64,000 nt of DNA from an uncultured Eudoraea sp. (GTDB lineage Bacteria > Bacteroidota > Bacteroidia > Flavobacteriales > Flavobacteriaceae). The DNA lies in the NCBI RefSeq assembly GCF_947490415.1, contig NZ_CANLGX010000003.1, forward strand, positions 62,001 through 126,000, given 5' to 3'. Each line of letters opens with the position of its first letter. Position 1 is the stretch's first letter. Both the position numbers and the translations under genes were made by a program. Below the pieces are notes generated by a model. That model had not been told where the DNA came from. It saw only the letters and a program-made list of their open reading frames with translations, and did no database searches. Below, one piece after another: positions 1 through 7,525 of the stretch.

Positions 1-24
1 CTTTTGTATTTGTTTTATCATACA

Positions 25-333
25 TTAACGCTTACTTATTTTATTACCGGAAATAGCTCTTTGTCTCGAGCATTTAAAGCGCGTGATATCTTCGCTTCGT
101 TTTTTTAAGTGTTTTGTACTTACGCCACTATTAACACGTTTTCTCCAGCGTTTAAAACTAGATTCCTTAAGATTGCCACGCATCAATTTAATAACTTCTT
201 TTTCTGGCAGTCCAAACTGAAATTCTATGGCTTCAAAGGGTGTTCTGTCTTCCCAGGCCATTTCGATGATCCTATCTAATTGTCTTTCTGTCAGTTCTTT
301 TTCCAATATAATTTCTAAACTACTTTTTCCCAA
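25..333 (-). CDS. DUF2805 / TIGR03643 family protein
   Basis: Small basic protein of 102 aa. Residues 14-68 match the DUF2805 (TIGR03643) core, recognised from the run of an acidic helix (IIEMAWEDRTPFEAI), a second helix with FGLPEKEVIKLMR, and a closing FKRWRKRV; the last 30 residues are basic and variable. The function of the family is unknown, although in flavobacteria it often lies near cryptochrome/photolyase genes (family knowledge, not seen here). Its start overlaps the end of the DUF2452 gene by 19 nt, so the three small genes 887-25 look like one transcript. The stop codon overlaps a possible ATG (TAATG, 23-25) of a further gene that runs off the left edge of the window. Confidence 0.85.
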   Translation of the reverse strand: MGKSSLEIILEKELTERQLDRIIEMAWEDRTPFEAIEFQFGLPEKEVIKLMRGNLKESSFKRWRKRVNSGVSTKHLKKRSEDITRFKCSRQRAISGNKISKR

Positions 334-719
334 ATTTGATCAGTATTTAAATAGAAACTTCCCAGTGAATTAAAGTTGCATTGATCCGGTGCGATAATGG
401 ATAAAAAAGTCTCGTTATTATCTCTTTTGTATAAATGATAGACCTCACCTATAAGGGGTTCAAAGGTAAACTTTGCGCTATAAATCAGGTTGTTATATTC
501 AAATTCTTGCATTAATTGCTCATACTGCGCTCTTATTTCCAGATATCTTGTTTGAACCCTGTGGTTCAGGTTATTAATGCTTCTGTTTTTCCAAGCAATA
601 GTATCTGGTGTTGTAATTACCGGTGCGCCAACATTCGTCGCGTATGGTTTTAGAAAAGCATCGTATTTTTGCATTTCATTATCAAAAACAACACTATCTG
701 GTTTCTTTTTATCGGTCAT
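315..719 (-). CDS. DUF2452 family protein
   Basis: Soluble protein of 134 aa with the DUF2452 pattern: an N-terminal KPDSVVFDNE-type segment, then LKPYATNVGAP, a central helical stretch, and a C-terminal YHLYKR...FLSII segment. The biochemical role of the family is not known. No signal peptide or membrane segment is visible. It starts immediately after the stop of the 55-aa gene at 720-887 (TAG directly followed by ATG) and overlaps the DUF2805 gene by 19 nt, which argues for co-transcription and translational coupling. Confidence 0.85.
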   Translation of the reverse strand: MTDKKKPDSVVFDNEMQKYDAFLKPYATNVGAPVITTPDTIAWKNRSINNLNHRVQTRYLEIRAQYEQLMQEFEYNNLIYSAKFTFEPLIGEVYHLYKRDNNETFLSIIAPDQCNFNSLGSFYLNTDQIWEKVV

Positions 720-887
720 CTATAACTCTTGCGCTTCTATTTTTTTCATAATCTCTTCCGCTTCATAAGCCTTTTGGTCGCTTAATTTTCTGTTACTGGT
801 AGAAAGATCATAGGATTCTTTCATAAGCTTTTGATATTGCTCGTGTAACTTATCTTTTTCTGATTTCTTTTTAAATAATCCAAACAT
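720..887 (-). CDS. Lacal_2735-type small protein
   Basis: A 55-aa protein read directly from the sequence: it begins MFGLFKKKSEKDKL, continues through LMKESYDLSTSNRKLSDQKAYEA and ends KKIEAQEL. It resembles the flavobacterial Lacal_2735 family, short, charged and helical. Function unknown. The stop codon TAG abuts the ATG of the DUF2452 gene, so it is probably the first gene of the 887-25 operon. Identification rests on recalled family similarity and on the conserved LSTSNR-SDQK core. Confidence 0.75.
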   Translation of the reverse strand: MFGLFKKKSEKDKLHEQYQKLMKESYDLSTSNRKLSDQKAYEAEEIMKKIEAQEL

Positions 888-1134
888 ATAGCAGATGTTA
901 AATGCGATTCCTTACTTGGAAGCATCGCTCAAAGATACAAAATGTTTAACTAAAAATAATATATGTTAAACAAAAAATTATAATGACCCCAACTGGCCTC
1001 TGAATTTTTGTAATTAGCTTTTGTATGGTTCGTAAATCCCAAACGGGAGTTCAATGAAACAAAACACTTTGCTTACACGACCCTGTTTTTGATTTACTCC
1101 GAAATTTCAAACGTTGTTTGATTTCTCCTTAAAA

Positions 1135-1168
1135 CAAAAACGCTTCATCTGATTGATGACGCGTTTTA
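1135..1168 (-). terminator. Hairpin terminator, probably bidirectional
   Basis: AAAACGC (1137-1143) pairs with GCGTTTT (1161-1167), and CATC (1146-1149) with GATG (1155-1158) around a short loop. T-rich tails occur on both sides. It lies just downstream, on the minus strand, of the tRNA-Ser 3'-end fragment. Confidence 0.65.
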
Positions 1169-1170
1169 TT

Positions 1171-1188
1171 TGCGGAGGAAGAGGGATT
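1171..1188 (-). repeat. Fragment of the tRNA-Ser 3' end
   Basis: These 18 bp are identical to 1331-1348, the acceptor 3' strand and part of the T-arm of the tRNA-Ser gene. The rest of a tRNA cannot be folded from the flanking bases. It is either a remnant of a second tRNA-Ser or an att-like relic of an old integration at the tRNA 3' end. Confidence 0.65.
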
Positions 1189-1263
1189 ACCTTTGGTGCT
1201 CCCTACAACCTCACATCCTGCAAATGTAACTTCCAACCCTTGCAGGATTGACATCTTAAAATT

Positions 1264-1300
1264 AAAAATCCCATTCAAGCGAGCTTGATGGGATTTTTTT
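1264..1300 (-). terminator. Terminator downstream of tRNA-Ser
   Basis: A strong hairpin: AAAAATCCCATTCAAGC pairs with GCTTGATGGGATTTTT (one bulge) around a two-base turn, with T-runs on both strands. It sits 33 bp past the tRNA-Ser 3' end and probably terminates it. Confidence 0.75.
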
Positions 1301-1332
1301 CTTTCAAGCTGTAACGAAGTTACGCTTGGTTG

Positions 1333-1417
1333 CGGAGGAAGAGGGATTCGAACCCCCGGAGGTGTGACCCTCAACAGTTTTCAAGACTGCCGCATTCGAC
1401 CACTCTGCCATTCCTCC
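1333..1417 (-). tRNA. tRNA-Ser (anticodon UGA)
   Basis: Read on the minus strand: a seven-base acceptor GGAGGAA pairs with TTCCTCC, discriminator G. The anticodon stem GCAGT/ACTGT encloses the loop CTTGAAA with anticodon TGA. A long variable arm of class II type follows, and the T-arm loop is TTCGAAT. The terminal CCA is not encoded (G is followed by CAA). Confidence 0.95.
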
Positions 1418-1515
1418 CTTAATGCGAGCGCAAATATACTAACCTTTTTTATACCTTAAAAAGTTTGTTGACGATTTTCTTCTGCCGTTTATAGTATTAT
1501 TTATTTGCGACATCC

Positions 1516-1523
1516 TATTTTTG
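1516..1523 (+). promoter_or_regulatory. -7 element TAnnTTTG of the TSUP gene
   Basis: TATTTTTG is an exact match to the Bacteroidota -7 box and lies only 4 bases before the ATG at 1528. No good TTG is found 17-23 bp upstream. If used, the transcript would be leaderless or nearly so. Confidence 0.45.
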
Positions 1524-1527
1524 CCAC

Positions 1528-2283
1528 ATGGAAGAATGGTATCATTATGTACTGCTCGTACTAGTAGGATTTGTAGTTGGTTTTATTAATACGGTAGCCG
1601 GCGGGGCATCTTTAATTTCATTGCCTTTTTTAATCTTTTTGGGATTACCTCCCAGTGTGGCTAATGGAACCAACAGGGTAGCCATTGTAATTCAGACCGC
1701 AATAGGTGTAGCCGGATTTAAGAGTAAAGGCGTCTCCACTTTTCCATTCAATATTTATTTGGGGATCTCAGCGCTTTTCGGATCTATTTTGGGTGCAAGC
1801 ATCGCCGTAGATATTAAAGGTGAAACATTCAATAAAATTTTAGCTATTATCATGCTCGCAGTGGTATTGATAATTGTTTTTAAACCTAAAATTAGTCTAG
1901 AGGATCTTACAGAACGTCTTACCGGTAAGTATTTATGGGTAGGTATTATTGCGTTTTTCTTTATCGGAATTTATGGCGGTTTTATCAATGCCGGAATTGG
2001 CTTCGTAATTCTATTGTTTTTACATTACTTTAACCATATGTCCCTTGTGAGAGCCAATGCTACCAAGGTGGCCGTTGTATTTATCTATACTCTTTCCGCT
2101 CTTGCGGTCTTCATTTTTAACGATAAGGTCATATGGGAAGTTGGATTGGTATTGGCCATTGGTAACGGGGCAGGAGCGTGGTTATCGAGTAGAATATCAG
2201 TTGGGAAAGGCGATGGATATGTGAAAATGTTTTTGATATTTATGGTCATAATTATGGCAATCAAATTATGGTTTTTTAATTGA
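1528..2283 (+). CDS. TSUP family permease (TauE/SafE)
   Basis: Inner-membrane protein of 251 aa with about eight hydrophobic segments arranged as two halves. It has the typical N-terminal signature of sulfite exporter TauE/SafE proteins (GFVVGFINTVAGGASLISLP), and the second half repeats it as YGGFINAGIGFVILLFL. The family moves sulfur-containing or organic anions across the membrane; the substrate cannot be read from sequence. The nitroreductase gene follows after 7 bp, so the two are probably co-transcribed. Confidence 0.9.
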   Translation: MEEWYHYVLLVLVGFVVGFINTVAGGASLISLPFLIFLGLPPSVANGTNRVAIVIQTAIGVAGFKSKGVSTFPFNIYLGISALFGSILGASIAVDIKGETFNKILAIIMLAVVLIIVFKPKISLEDLTERLTGKYLWVGIIAFFFIGIYGGFINAGIGFVILLFLHYFNHMSLVRANATKVAVVFIYTLSALAVFIFNDKVIWEVGLVLAIGNGAGAWLSSRISVGKGDGYVKMFLIFMVIIMAIKLWFFN

Positions 2284-2290
2284 AAAATAA

Positions 2291-2926
2291 ATGGCAGATA
2301 TAATTAAGGATTTGGAATGGCGTTACGCGGTAAAAAAGTTTGATTCTTCCAGAGAGATAGAAGTTTCTAAACTGGAAAGAATAAAAAAGGCATTTAATCT
2401 TACCGCTACTTCATATGGGCTGCAACCAATAAAAATGGTAGTACTTAAAAATAAGGACCTCCAGGAAAAATTGGTTCAATTTTCATACGGTCAGGAGCAG
2501 GTTGCCCAGGCTTCACATGTTCTGATTTTGTGCATAGAGAAGAAAATAGATGCCGACTATATCTCCGGGTATTTTAAAAAGGTAAAGGAAATACGAGGAA
2601 CCAGTGATTCTGTTTTAGAACCATTTAAAAATGCTTTAGTAAGCGAATTTAACAAAATGGATTCTAAACAAATTGAACATTGGGCGACTAATCAGGCTTA
2701 CCTGGCCATGGGGAATTTACTAACCATATGTGCCGTAGAACAACTGGATGCTTGTCCAATGGAGGGTTTTATTCCGGATAGCTATGATGAGTTGTTAAAT
2801 TTAGGTTCAAAAGATCTAAGGTCTGTTCTCGTTCTTCCCATAGGATACAGAGCGGAAGACGACATGTTTTCCGAATTTAAGAAAGTCAGACGCGATATGG
2901 AAAATAGTATTATTTACATATCTTAG
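2291..2926 (+). CDS. NAD(P)H-dependent nitroreductase family oxidoreductase
   Basis: Cytosolic FMN enzyme of 211 aa, the usual size for the NfsB-like group. The N-terminal RYAVKKFDSSREI segment gives the RxSxRxF-like FMN phosphate contact, and TSYGLQPIKMVVL, AQASHVLILC and AYLAMGNLLTICAVEQLDACPMEGF are typical of NfsB/flavoprotein nitroreductases. The enzyme should reduce quinones or nitro-compounds using NAD(P)H; the physiological substrate is unknown. It begins 7 bp after the TSUP gene. Confidence 0.88.
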   Translation: MADIIKDLEWRYAVKKFDSSREIEVSKLERIKKAFNLTATSYGLQPIKMVVLKNKDLQEKLVQFSYGQEQVAQASHVLILCIEKKIDADYISGYFKKVKEIRGTSDSVLEPFKNALVSEFNKMDSKQIEHWATNQAYLAMGNLLTICAVEQLDACPMEGFIPDSYDELLNLGSKDLRSVLVLPIGYRAEDDMFSEFKKVRRDMENSIIYIS

Positions 2927-2985
2927 GCGTAGAAATTGCAAAATAAACGAGTATAAATCAATATCATAATAAATTAAATACTGCT

Positions 2986-4179
2986 ATGCCAGGTTTTGAA
3001 CTATTTGGAGATAAAGAAAGAGATCAAGTAAAGGATGTACTGGATTCGGGCGTACTCATGCGCTACGGGTTTGACGGTATGCGAAATGGCCATTGGAAAG
3101 CCTTGCAGCTTGAAAAGGAACTGGCAAAACGAATGCAAACAAAGCACGCACAGCTGGTAAGCAGTGGTACGGCAGCTTTAACTGTTGCCCTGGCAAGTGC
3201 AGGAATAGGAGCTGGTGATGAAGTCATCATCCCGAGTTTCACATTTGTGGCCAGTTTTGAATCTATTCTCGCTTTAGGAGCGATCCCTGTCATGGTTGAT
3301 ATTGATGATACACTTACCCTGGACCCCTCCGCTGTTGAGAAAGCAATTAACCCAAATACCAAGGTTGTTATGCCGGTTCACATGTGTGGATCTATGGCCG
3401 ATTTAGGTGCCCTGAAAGTAATTTGTGACAGACATAAACTTATATTGCTTGAAGATGCCTGTCAGGCAATAGGAGGAACCTATGAAGGAAAACCCCTGGG
3501 AAGTATTGGAGATCTGGGTTGCTTTTCATTTGATTATGTGAAAACAATTACTTGCGGTGAAGGTGGGGCTATGATTACCAACAATGAGACTTACTATAAA
3601 AATGCCGATCATTATTCAGATCACGGGCATGACCATGTTGGAAACGACAGGGGAGCAGAAAGCCATCCTTTTCTGGGTTATAACTACCGGATTTCTGAGC
3701 TTCATGCCGCTGTTGGGTTAGCTCAAATTGCGCGTCTGGATGATTTTCTTGCAATTCAGAAGAGAAATTATTCAATTTTAAGAAACGCCCTGGAGCCTAT
3801 TGAAGGAGTCAGCTTCCGAAGAGTCCCGGAGGGTGGTGTTGAGAATTATTCATTTCTGAATTTTTATCTTCCTTCGGAGACCATCACCCAGAAAACACAT
3901 GCGGCATTTGGTCCTGCGGGTGTGGATGCCTGTTTTTACTGGTATAATAACAATTGGCACTATTATAAGAAATGGGATCATCTTAGAACTATGAAATCTT
4001 TAGCTCCGGTGGCAAGAGAAGTCCTTGATGGAATTCCGGATTATCCTGAGGGACATTTTAAACAATCAGATCATTGGATGGGCAGAACCATATCATGTCT
4101 TATAAAACTCGGATGGGATGAGGATGAAGTAGCCAAAAGAGCTGAATTGATGGCCGCAATAATAAAAAAGGAATTATAA
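2986..4179 (+). CDS. DegT/DnrJ/EryC1/StrS family PLP aminotransferase
   Basis: Fold-type I PLP enzyme of 397 aa. The N-terminal half has SSGTAALTVALASAGIGAGDEVI (cofactor phosphate loop), then LEDACQAIGGTYEG and SFDYVKTITCGEGG, where Lys186 is the probable Schiff-base lysine. C-terminal features (YNYRISELHAAVGLAQI) are standard for sugar aminotransferases. No nucleotide-sugar genes are nearby, so the substrate is open. It is convergent with ribB, whose stop lies 7 bp away. Confidence 0.9.
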   Translation: MPGFELFGDKERDQVKDVLDSGVLMRYGFDGMRNGHWKALQLEKELAKRMQTKHAQLVSSGTAALTVALASAGIGAGDEVIIPSFTFVASFESILALGAIPVMVDIDDTLTLDPSAVEKAINPNTKVVMPVHMCGSMADLGALKVICDRHKLILLEDACQAIGGTYEGKPLGSIGDLGCFSFDYVKTITCGEGGAMITNNETYYKNADHYSDHGHDHVGNDRGAESHPFLGYNYRISELHAAVGLAQIARLDDFLAIQKRNYSILRNALEPIEGVSFRRVPEGGVENYSFLNFYLPSETITQKTHAAFGPAGVDACFYWYNNNWHYYKKWDHLRTMKSLAPVAREVLDGIPDYPEGHFKQSDHWMGRTISCLIKLGWDEDEVAKRAELMAAIIKKEL

Positions 4180-4186
4180 ACTTTAA

Positions 4187-5329
4187 TTAATAGGGAGAAT
4201 AATCTACAATCTCCAGGCCATAACCAACAATACCTACTCTTTTTGCCTGGTCACTGTTGGTCATAAGTCGCATTTTGGTGATATTCAAATCATGGAGGAT
4301 TTGCGCTCCAATTCCAAAATCGCGGGTATCCATTTCAATTTTGGGAGCCTTAATAATTCCATTTTTTTGATTTTCCTGCAATCCTTTTAAACGTTTAAGA
4401 ATATTATAGGACTGGCTTTGTTGATCTATAAATACTATGGCTCCCTTACCTGCTTCATTAAGCGCTTTAAACATATCATCTAATTTCTTATCCGCATTAT
4501 GCGTAAGGGTACCCAGAATGTCATTATTTACCAAGGTAGAGTTTATCCTTGTAAGCACAGGATCGTCCAGCTCCCAGTTACCTTTGGTTAGTGCGAGGTG
4601 AACCTGTTCGTTGGTTGTTTGCTGATAGGCGTGTAAAGTAAAATGTCCGAAACGGGTTTCCACTTCAAATTCCTCTCTTTTAACTATTAGGCTATCATGG
4701 CGCATTCTATAGGCAACCAGGTCTTCAATGGAAACAAGTTTAAGGTCGAATTTACGGGCGACTTCTACCAAATGCGGCAATCGTGCCATTGTACCATCTT
4801 CATTCAGAATTTCTACAAGGATCCCGGCAGCTTCAAATCCGGCTAATCGGGCAAAATCTACAGCAGCCTCAGTATGCCCTGTTCTTCTCAGAACTCCACC
4901 ATTCTTCGCTCTTAAAGGGAAGATGTGTCCTGGCCTACCCAAATCCTGTGGCTTGGTGGTATTATTTACAAGGGCCTTTATTGTTTTTGCTCTGTCCTGA
5001 ACAGAAATTCCTGTAGTACAACCATGTCCTATTAAATCTACGGATACTGTAAACTGAGTATGATGTAAGACCGTATTGTTCTCTACCATCATTGATAAAT
5101 CCAACTCCTCACAGCGTTGTTCTGTAAGTGGCGCGCAAATAAGTCCGCGTCCGTGCTTGGCCATGAAGTTGATCATTTCAGGGGTAACTGCTTCAGCGGC
5201 GGCAATAAAATCGCCTTCATTCTCGCGATTTTCATCATCTACTACTATAATCACCTTTCCATTTCGTATGTCTGTAATGGCCTCTTCAATAGTATTTAAT
5301 TGGATTTTATCTTCCATAGTTGCAATCAT
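4187..5329 (-). CDS. ribB: 3,4-dihydroxy-2-butanone-4-phosphate synthase with degenerate GTP cyclohydrolase II domain
   Basis: Riboflavin synthesis enzyme of 380 aa in RibBA layout. Residues 10-210 are RibB: the acidic metal/substrate loop [11 protein letters not shown] (31-41), then [30 protein letters not shown] and [11 protein letters not shown] are all present, so ribulose-5-phosphate conversion is expected. Residues 215-380 align in position with GTP cyclohydrolase II, but the zinc-binding cysteines of the CxxD...RCDC region are absent (the stretch around [17 protein letters not shown] has none). The second domain is therefore probably not a GTP cyclohydrolase. The start shown overlaps lptG by 4 nt (ATGA); an ATG at 5317 is also possible. 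Confidence 0.9.
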   Translation of the reverse strand: MIATMEDKIQLNTIEEAITDIRNGKVIIVVDDENRENEGDFIAAAEAVTPEMINFMAKHGRGLICAPLTEQRCEELDLSMMVENNTVLHHTQFTVSVDLIGHGCTTGISVQDRAKTIKALVNNTTKPQDLGRPGHIFPLRAKNGGVLRRTGHTEAAVDFARLAGFEAAGILVEILNEDGTMARLPHLVEVARKFDLKLVSIEDLVAYRMRHDSLIVKREEFEVETRFGHFTLHAYQQTTNEQVHLALTKGNWELDDPVLTRINSTLVNNDILGTLTHNADKKLDDMFKALNEAGKGAIVFIDQQSQSYNILKRLKGLQENQKNGIIKAPKIEMDTRDFGIGAQILHDLNITKMRLMTNSDQAKRVGIVGYGLEIVDYSPY

Positions 5330-6873
5330 GATGCTGTAACTTTAATTTTCTTTTTAAAAAAATCTTTTATTTTTTCAATAACATAGCCAAAATCCATTAG
5401 TCCCCTGTCAGCAGTAGCTCTTTTGGTCAAATATATGCCCAAAGGTAACATTATTAGCGTAGAAAGCCATGCTCCAAATATGGGATGAATATTTCCCTCT
5501 TTTGCATAATTACCGGCAAAAACGCCGATAAAATAATAGGTTAAAAAGAGCACAATTGCTATAACCATGGGTAAACCAAGCCCTCCTTTGCGAATAATAG
5601 CGCCAAGTGGCGCACCAACAAAAAACAGGATTATGCAGGAAAGGGCAAGGGCGAATTTTTTGTGTAAAGACAATATGTGCATATTATATATTTTATATCG
5701 CCGTTGTAATTCTTCTTTTTTACCGAGCACAGAATTTAAAATATTTGATATCGAATTCTTTGCTGCATTAACAATATGAATTCTTCGGTCTTCCCTGTAA
5801 AGATCCAATACATTGTCTATTTGCACAGTATCTTTTTCCTGAACAAGAATAGGTAGCACCTCCTTTTTTGTACTTTTTAAAACGGTATCCAAAATAATTT
5901 TAGATTCAGTAGTTTTTAGTGTCGTATCAACCTTAGTTTTAGTAGTTTTTAGTGTCGTATCAATCTGAGATAGAGGAAGAAATGCACCCATTCTATTGGT
6001 AATGTTCTTAGAAAAAGCAGCAACTATTTTCACATTGTTTTCCCGTAATGAGTCGATATCCTTATTGAGTCTGGATACATTTTTCATTTTATCGGTTCGC
6101 ACATTACGTTCTTCTTCCAGATCCTGATCATTCTGGGGGATTTCAATATTTATGGTATATGTCTCAAAATTAGACCGTGCAAATGGAGATTTATCCTTTC
6201 CCGAACCGCTTTTTACCGCAATTTCCTCATAATAATGACCATCAGTTAGGACCAATTGTATGATATCAGATCCCTGGCTACTTCTAAGTTCGCCCGTCTT
6301 GGCTTTAATAACGGTATTATTTTTTTCAAGATTTGTCTTTTTATGAATGACTACCTCCTTCAGATATTTATCGTTCTCACCATACTTTTCATCTACTTTG
6401 ATATTAAACCCTTCAACATCACTAAAAACGCCTTCTACGATAACAGCTGCTGGTTTTACTTTTGCAATATTTCGCCTTAGGTTATAGATTTTTTGTTCGG
6501 AAGCCGGAATTACACTATTCGCAAAGAAAAATGCTACTCCACCAAGAAATATCACTAAAATTATTAGAGGCAACATTGCCCTTTGCAGAGAAATCCCGGA
6601 TGCCTTCATTGCGGCAAATTCATAATTCTCGGCAAAAGCTCCAAAAGTTAATATAGAAGACAGAAGTACCGTAAGAGGCAGTACTTTTTCTGTTAGGTTT
6701 GGCAATAAGTAAAAAAGAAACTTACCAATAATAATAATATCCAATCCTTTACCGGCCAAATCATCAATGAATAGCCATATCGTCTGAAATACGAAGATAA
6801 ACATCAATATCAGGAACGAACTAAAAAAATTATAAAGAAATCGTTTTAAAATGTACTTATCTAATATCCGCAA
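5326..6873 (-). CDS. LptF/LptG family permease
   Basis: Inner-membrane subunit of the LPS export ABC transporter (LptB2FG) that feeds LPS into the Lpt bridge; 515 aa. Three N-terminal membrane helices (about 15-120) come first, with the family patterns [11 protein letters not shown] and [13 protein letters not shown]-like coupling helix (here [14 protein letters not shown]). A long periplasmic region follows (about 135-400), and three C-terminal helices (about 415-500). The periplasmic part carries an internal repeat, VDTTLKTT, read twice near 5890-5960. It lies between lolA and ribB with 4-bp spacing and an ATGA overlap. Confidence 0.9.
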   Translation of the reverse strand: MRILDKYILKRFLYNFFSSFLILMFIFVFQTIWLFIDDLAGKGLDIIIIGKFLFYLLPNLTEKVLPLTVLLSSILTFGAFAENYEFAAMKASGISLQRAMLPLIILVIFLGGVAFFFANSVIPASEQKIYNLRRNIAKVKPAAVIVEGVFSDVEGFNIKVDEKYGENDKYLKEVVIHKKTNLEKNNTVIKAKTGELRSSQGSDIIQLVLTDGHYYEEIAVKSGSGKDKSPFARSNFETYTINIEIPQNDQDLEEERNVRTDKMKNVSRLNKDIDSLRENNVKIVAAFSKNITNRMGAFLPLSQIDTTLKTTKTKVDTTLKTTESKIILDTVLKSTKKEVLPILVQEKDTVQIDNVLDLYREDRRIHIVNAAKNSISNILNSVLGKKEELQRRYKIYNMHILSLHKKFALALSCIILFFVGAPLGAIIRKGGLGLPMVIAIVLFLTYYFIGVFAGNYAKEGNIHPIFGAWLSTLIMLPLGIYLTKRATADRGLMDFGYVIEKIKDFFKKKIKVTAS

Positions 6874-6877
6874 TGGT

Positions 6878-7522
6878 CTAGTTTCTTATGATGTAGTACC
6901 CTTCTTCTTTGTACTTGTTTTCATCAAAAGTAAATAAGGTTTTTGATAATTGCTGATCAGTTTTAAAAGAATTAACAGTAATCGTAGTGATTGTGCCGTT
7001 CTTACCGGTTTCAATGAGTTTATATATATGTTTGGTTTCTACATCGATGCCTAGCAGAATAGATGTTATTTCAGAATTTGTATCAATAGGGATAAGCTTG
7101 ACAAACTGAATTTTTCTGCCCTGAACATTCTGTAATATATCCCATTCATAGTTGTGACCTTTTTTATAAAAAGTCAGCATTTTTGAAGGTGTTATCGTAT
7201 TTTCCTCTTCAGATTTATCCTCTATTGTAACTTCTTCATTTTCCGGGACTATGGTATATACTTTAGCACCATCATATAACTGTTGAGAACCTAAATAATT
7301 AAAAAGGTACTTTTCGCCTTCCAGGGTGACGTCTCCACGTGTCTCCTGATCTACATTTGCCTCAGTATTGTGTAAAGCAAACTTGAAATTTACCGCAATA
7401 TTATCATAACTCATAACCTTGTTATAGACTTCATCCAGAAGAGCCTTAGCTTTATCTGAAGATTGGGCCTGAGCATAAATGGCTGAAAAAACGAATGCCA
7501 CGATAAGAATAGAATATTTCAT
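6878..7522 (-). CDS. LolA-like outer-membrane lipoprotein carrier
   Basis: Periplasmic protein of 214 aa with a signal peptide (hydrophobic residues 4-18, cleavage near AQAQS). The rest follows the LolA fold pattern: KALLDEVYNKVMSYDNIAVNF, a RGDVTLEG...YLFNY strand pair, and SKMLTFYKKG. It probably chaperones lipoproteins between membranes, or acts as an Lpt-linked relative. It is 3 bp after ftsK and 4 bp before lptG, so it belongs to the ftsK-lolA-lptG-ribB operon. Confidence 0.82.
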   Translation of the reverse strand: MKYSILIVAFVFSAIYAQAQSSDKAKALLDEVYNKVMSYDNIAVNFKFALHNTEANVDQETRGDVTLEGEKYLFNYLGSQQLYDGAKVYTIVPENEEVTIEDKSEEENTITPSKMLTFYKKGHNYEWDILQNVQGRKIQFVKLIPIDTNSEITSILLGIDVETKHIYKLIETGKNGTITTITVNSFKTDQQLSKTLFTFDENKYKEEGYYIIRN

Positions 7523-7525
7523 TTT

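Larger units (their letters stand above)
888..1332. other. Intergenic region with terminators and a tRNA-Ser 3'-end fragment
   Basis: No convincing gene. It holds two hairpins with T-runs on both strands (1137-1167 and 1264-1300) and an 18-bp copy of the tRNA-Ser 3' end (1171-1188). An open frame across 1129-1374 is only the read-through of the tRNA sequence. Confidence 0.7.

Noticed and set aside
1129-1374. 81-aa open frame beginning MRVTPPGVRIPLPP on the minus strand
   Set aside because: It is the antisense-like read-through of the tRNA-Ser 3' end and terminators, a common false gene.
5329-5400. FMN riboswitch before ribB
   Set aside because: ribB is inside an operon and overlaps lptG, leaving no leader in which a riboswitch could fold.
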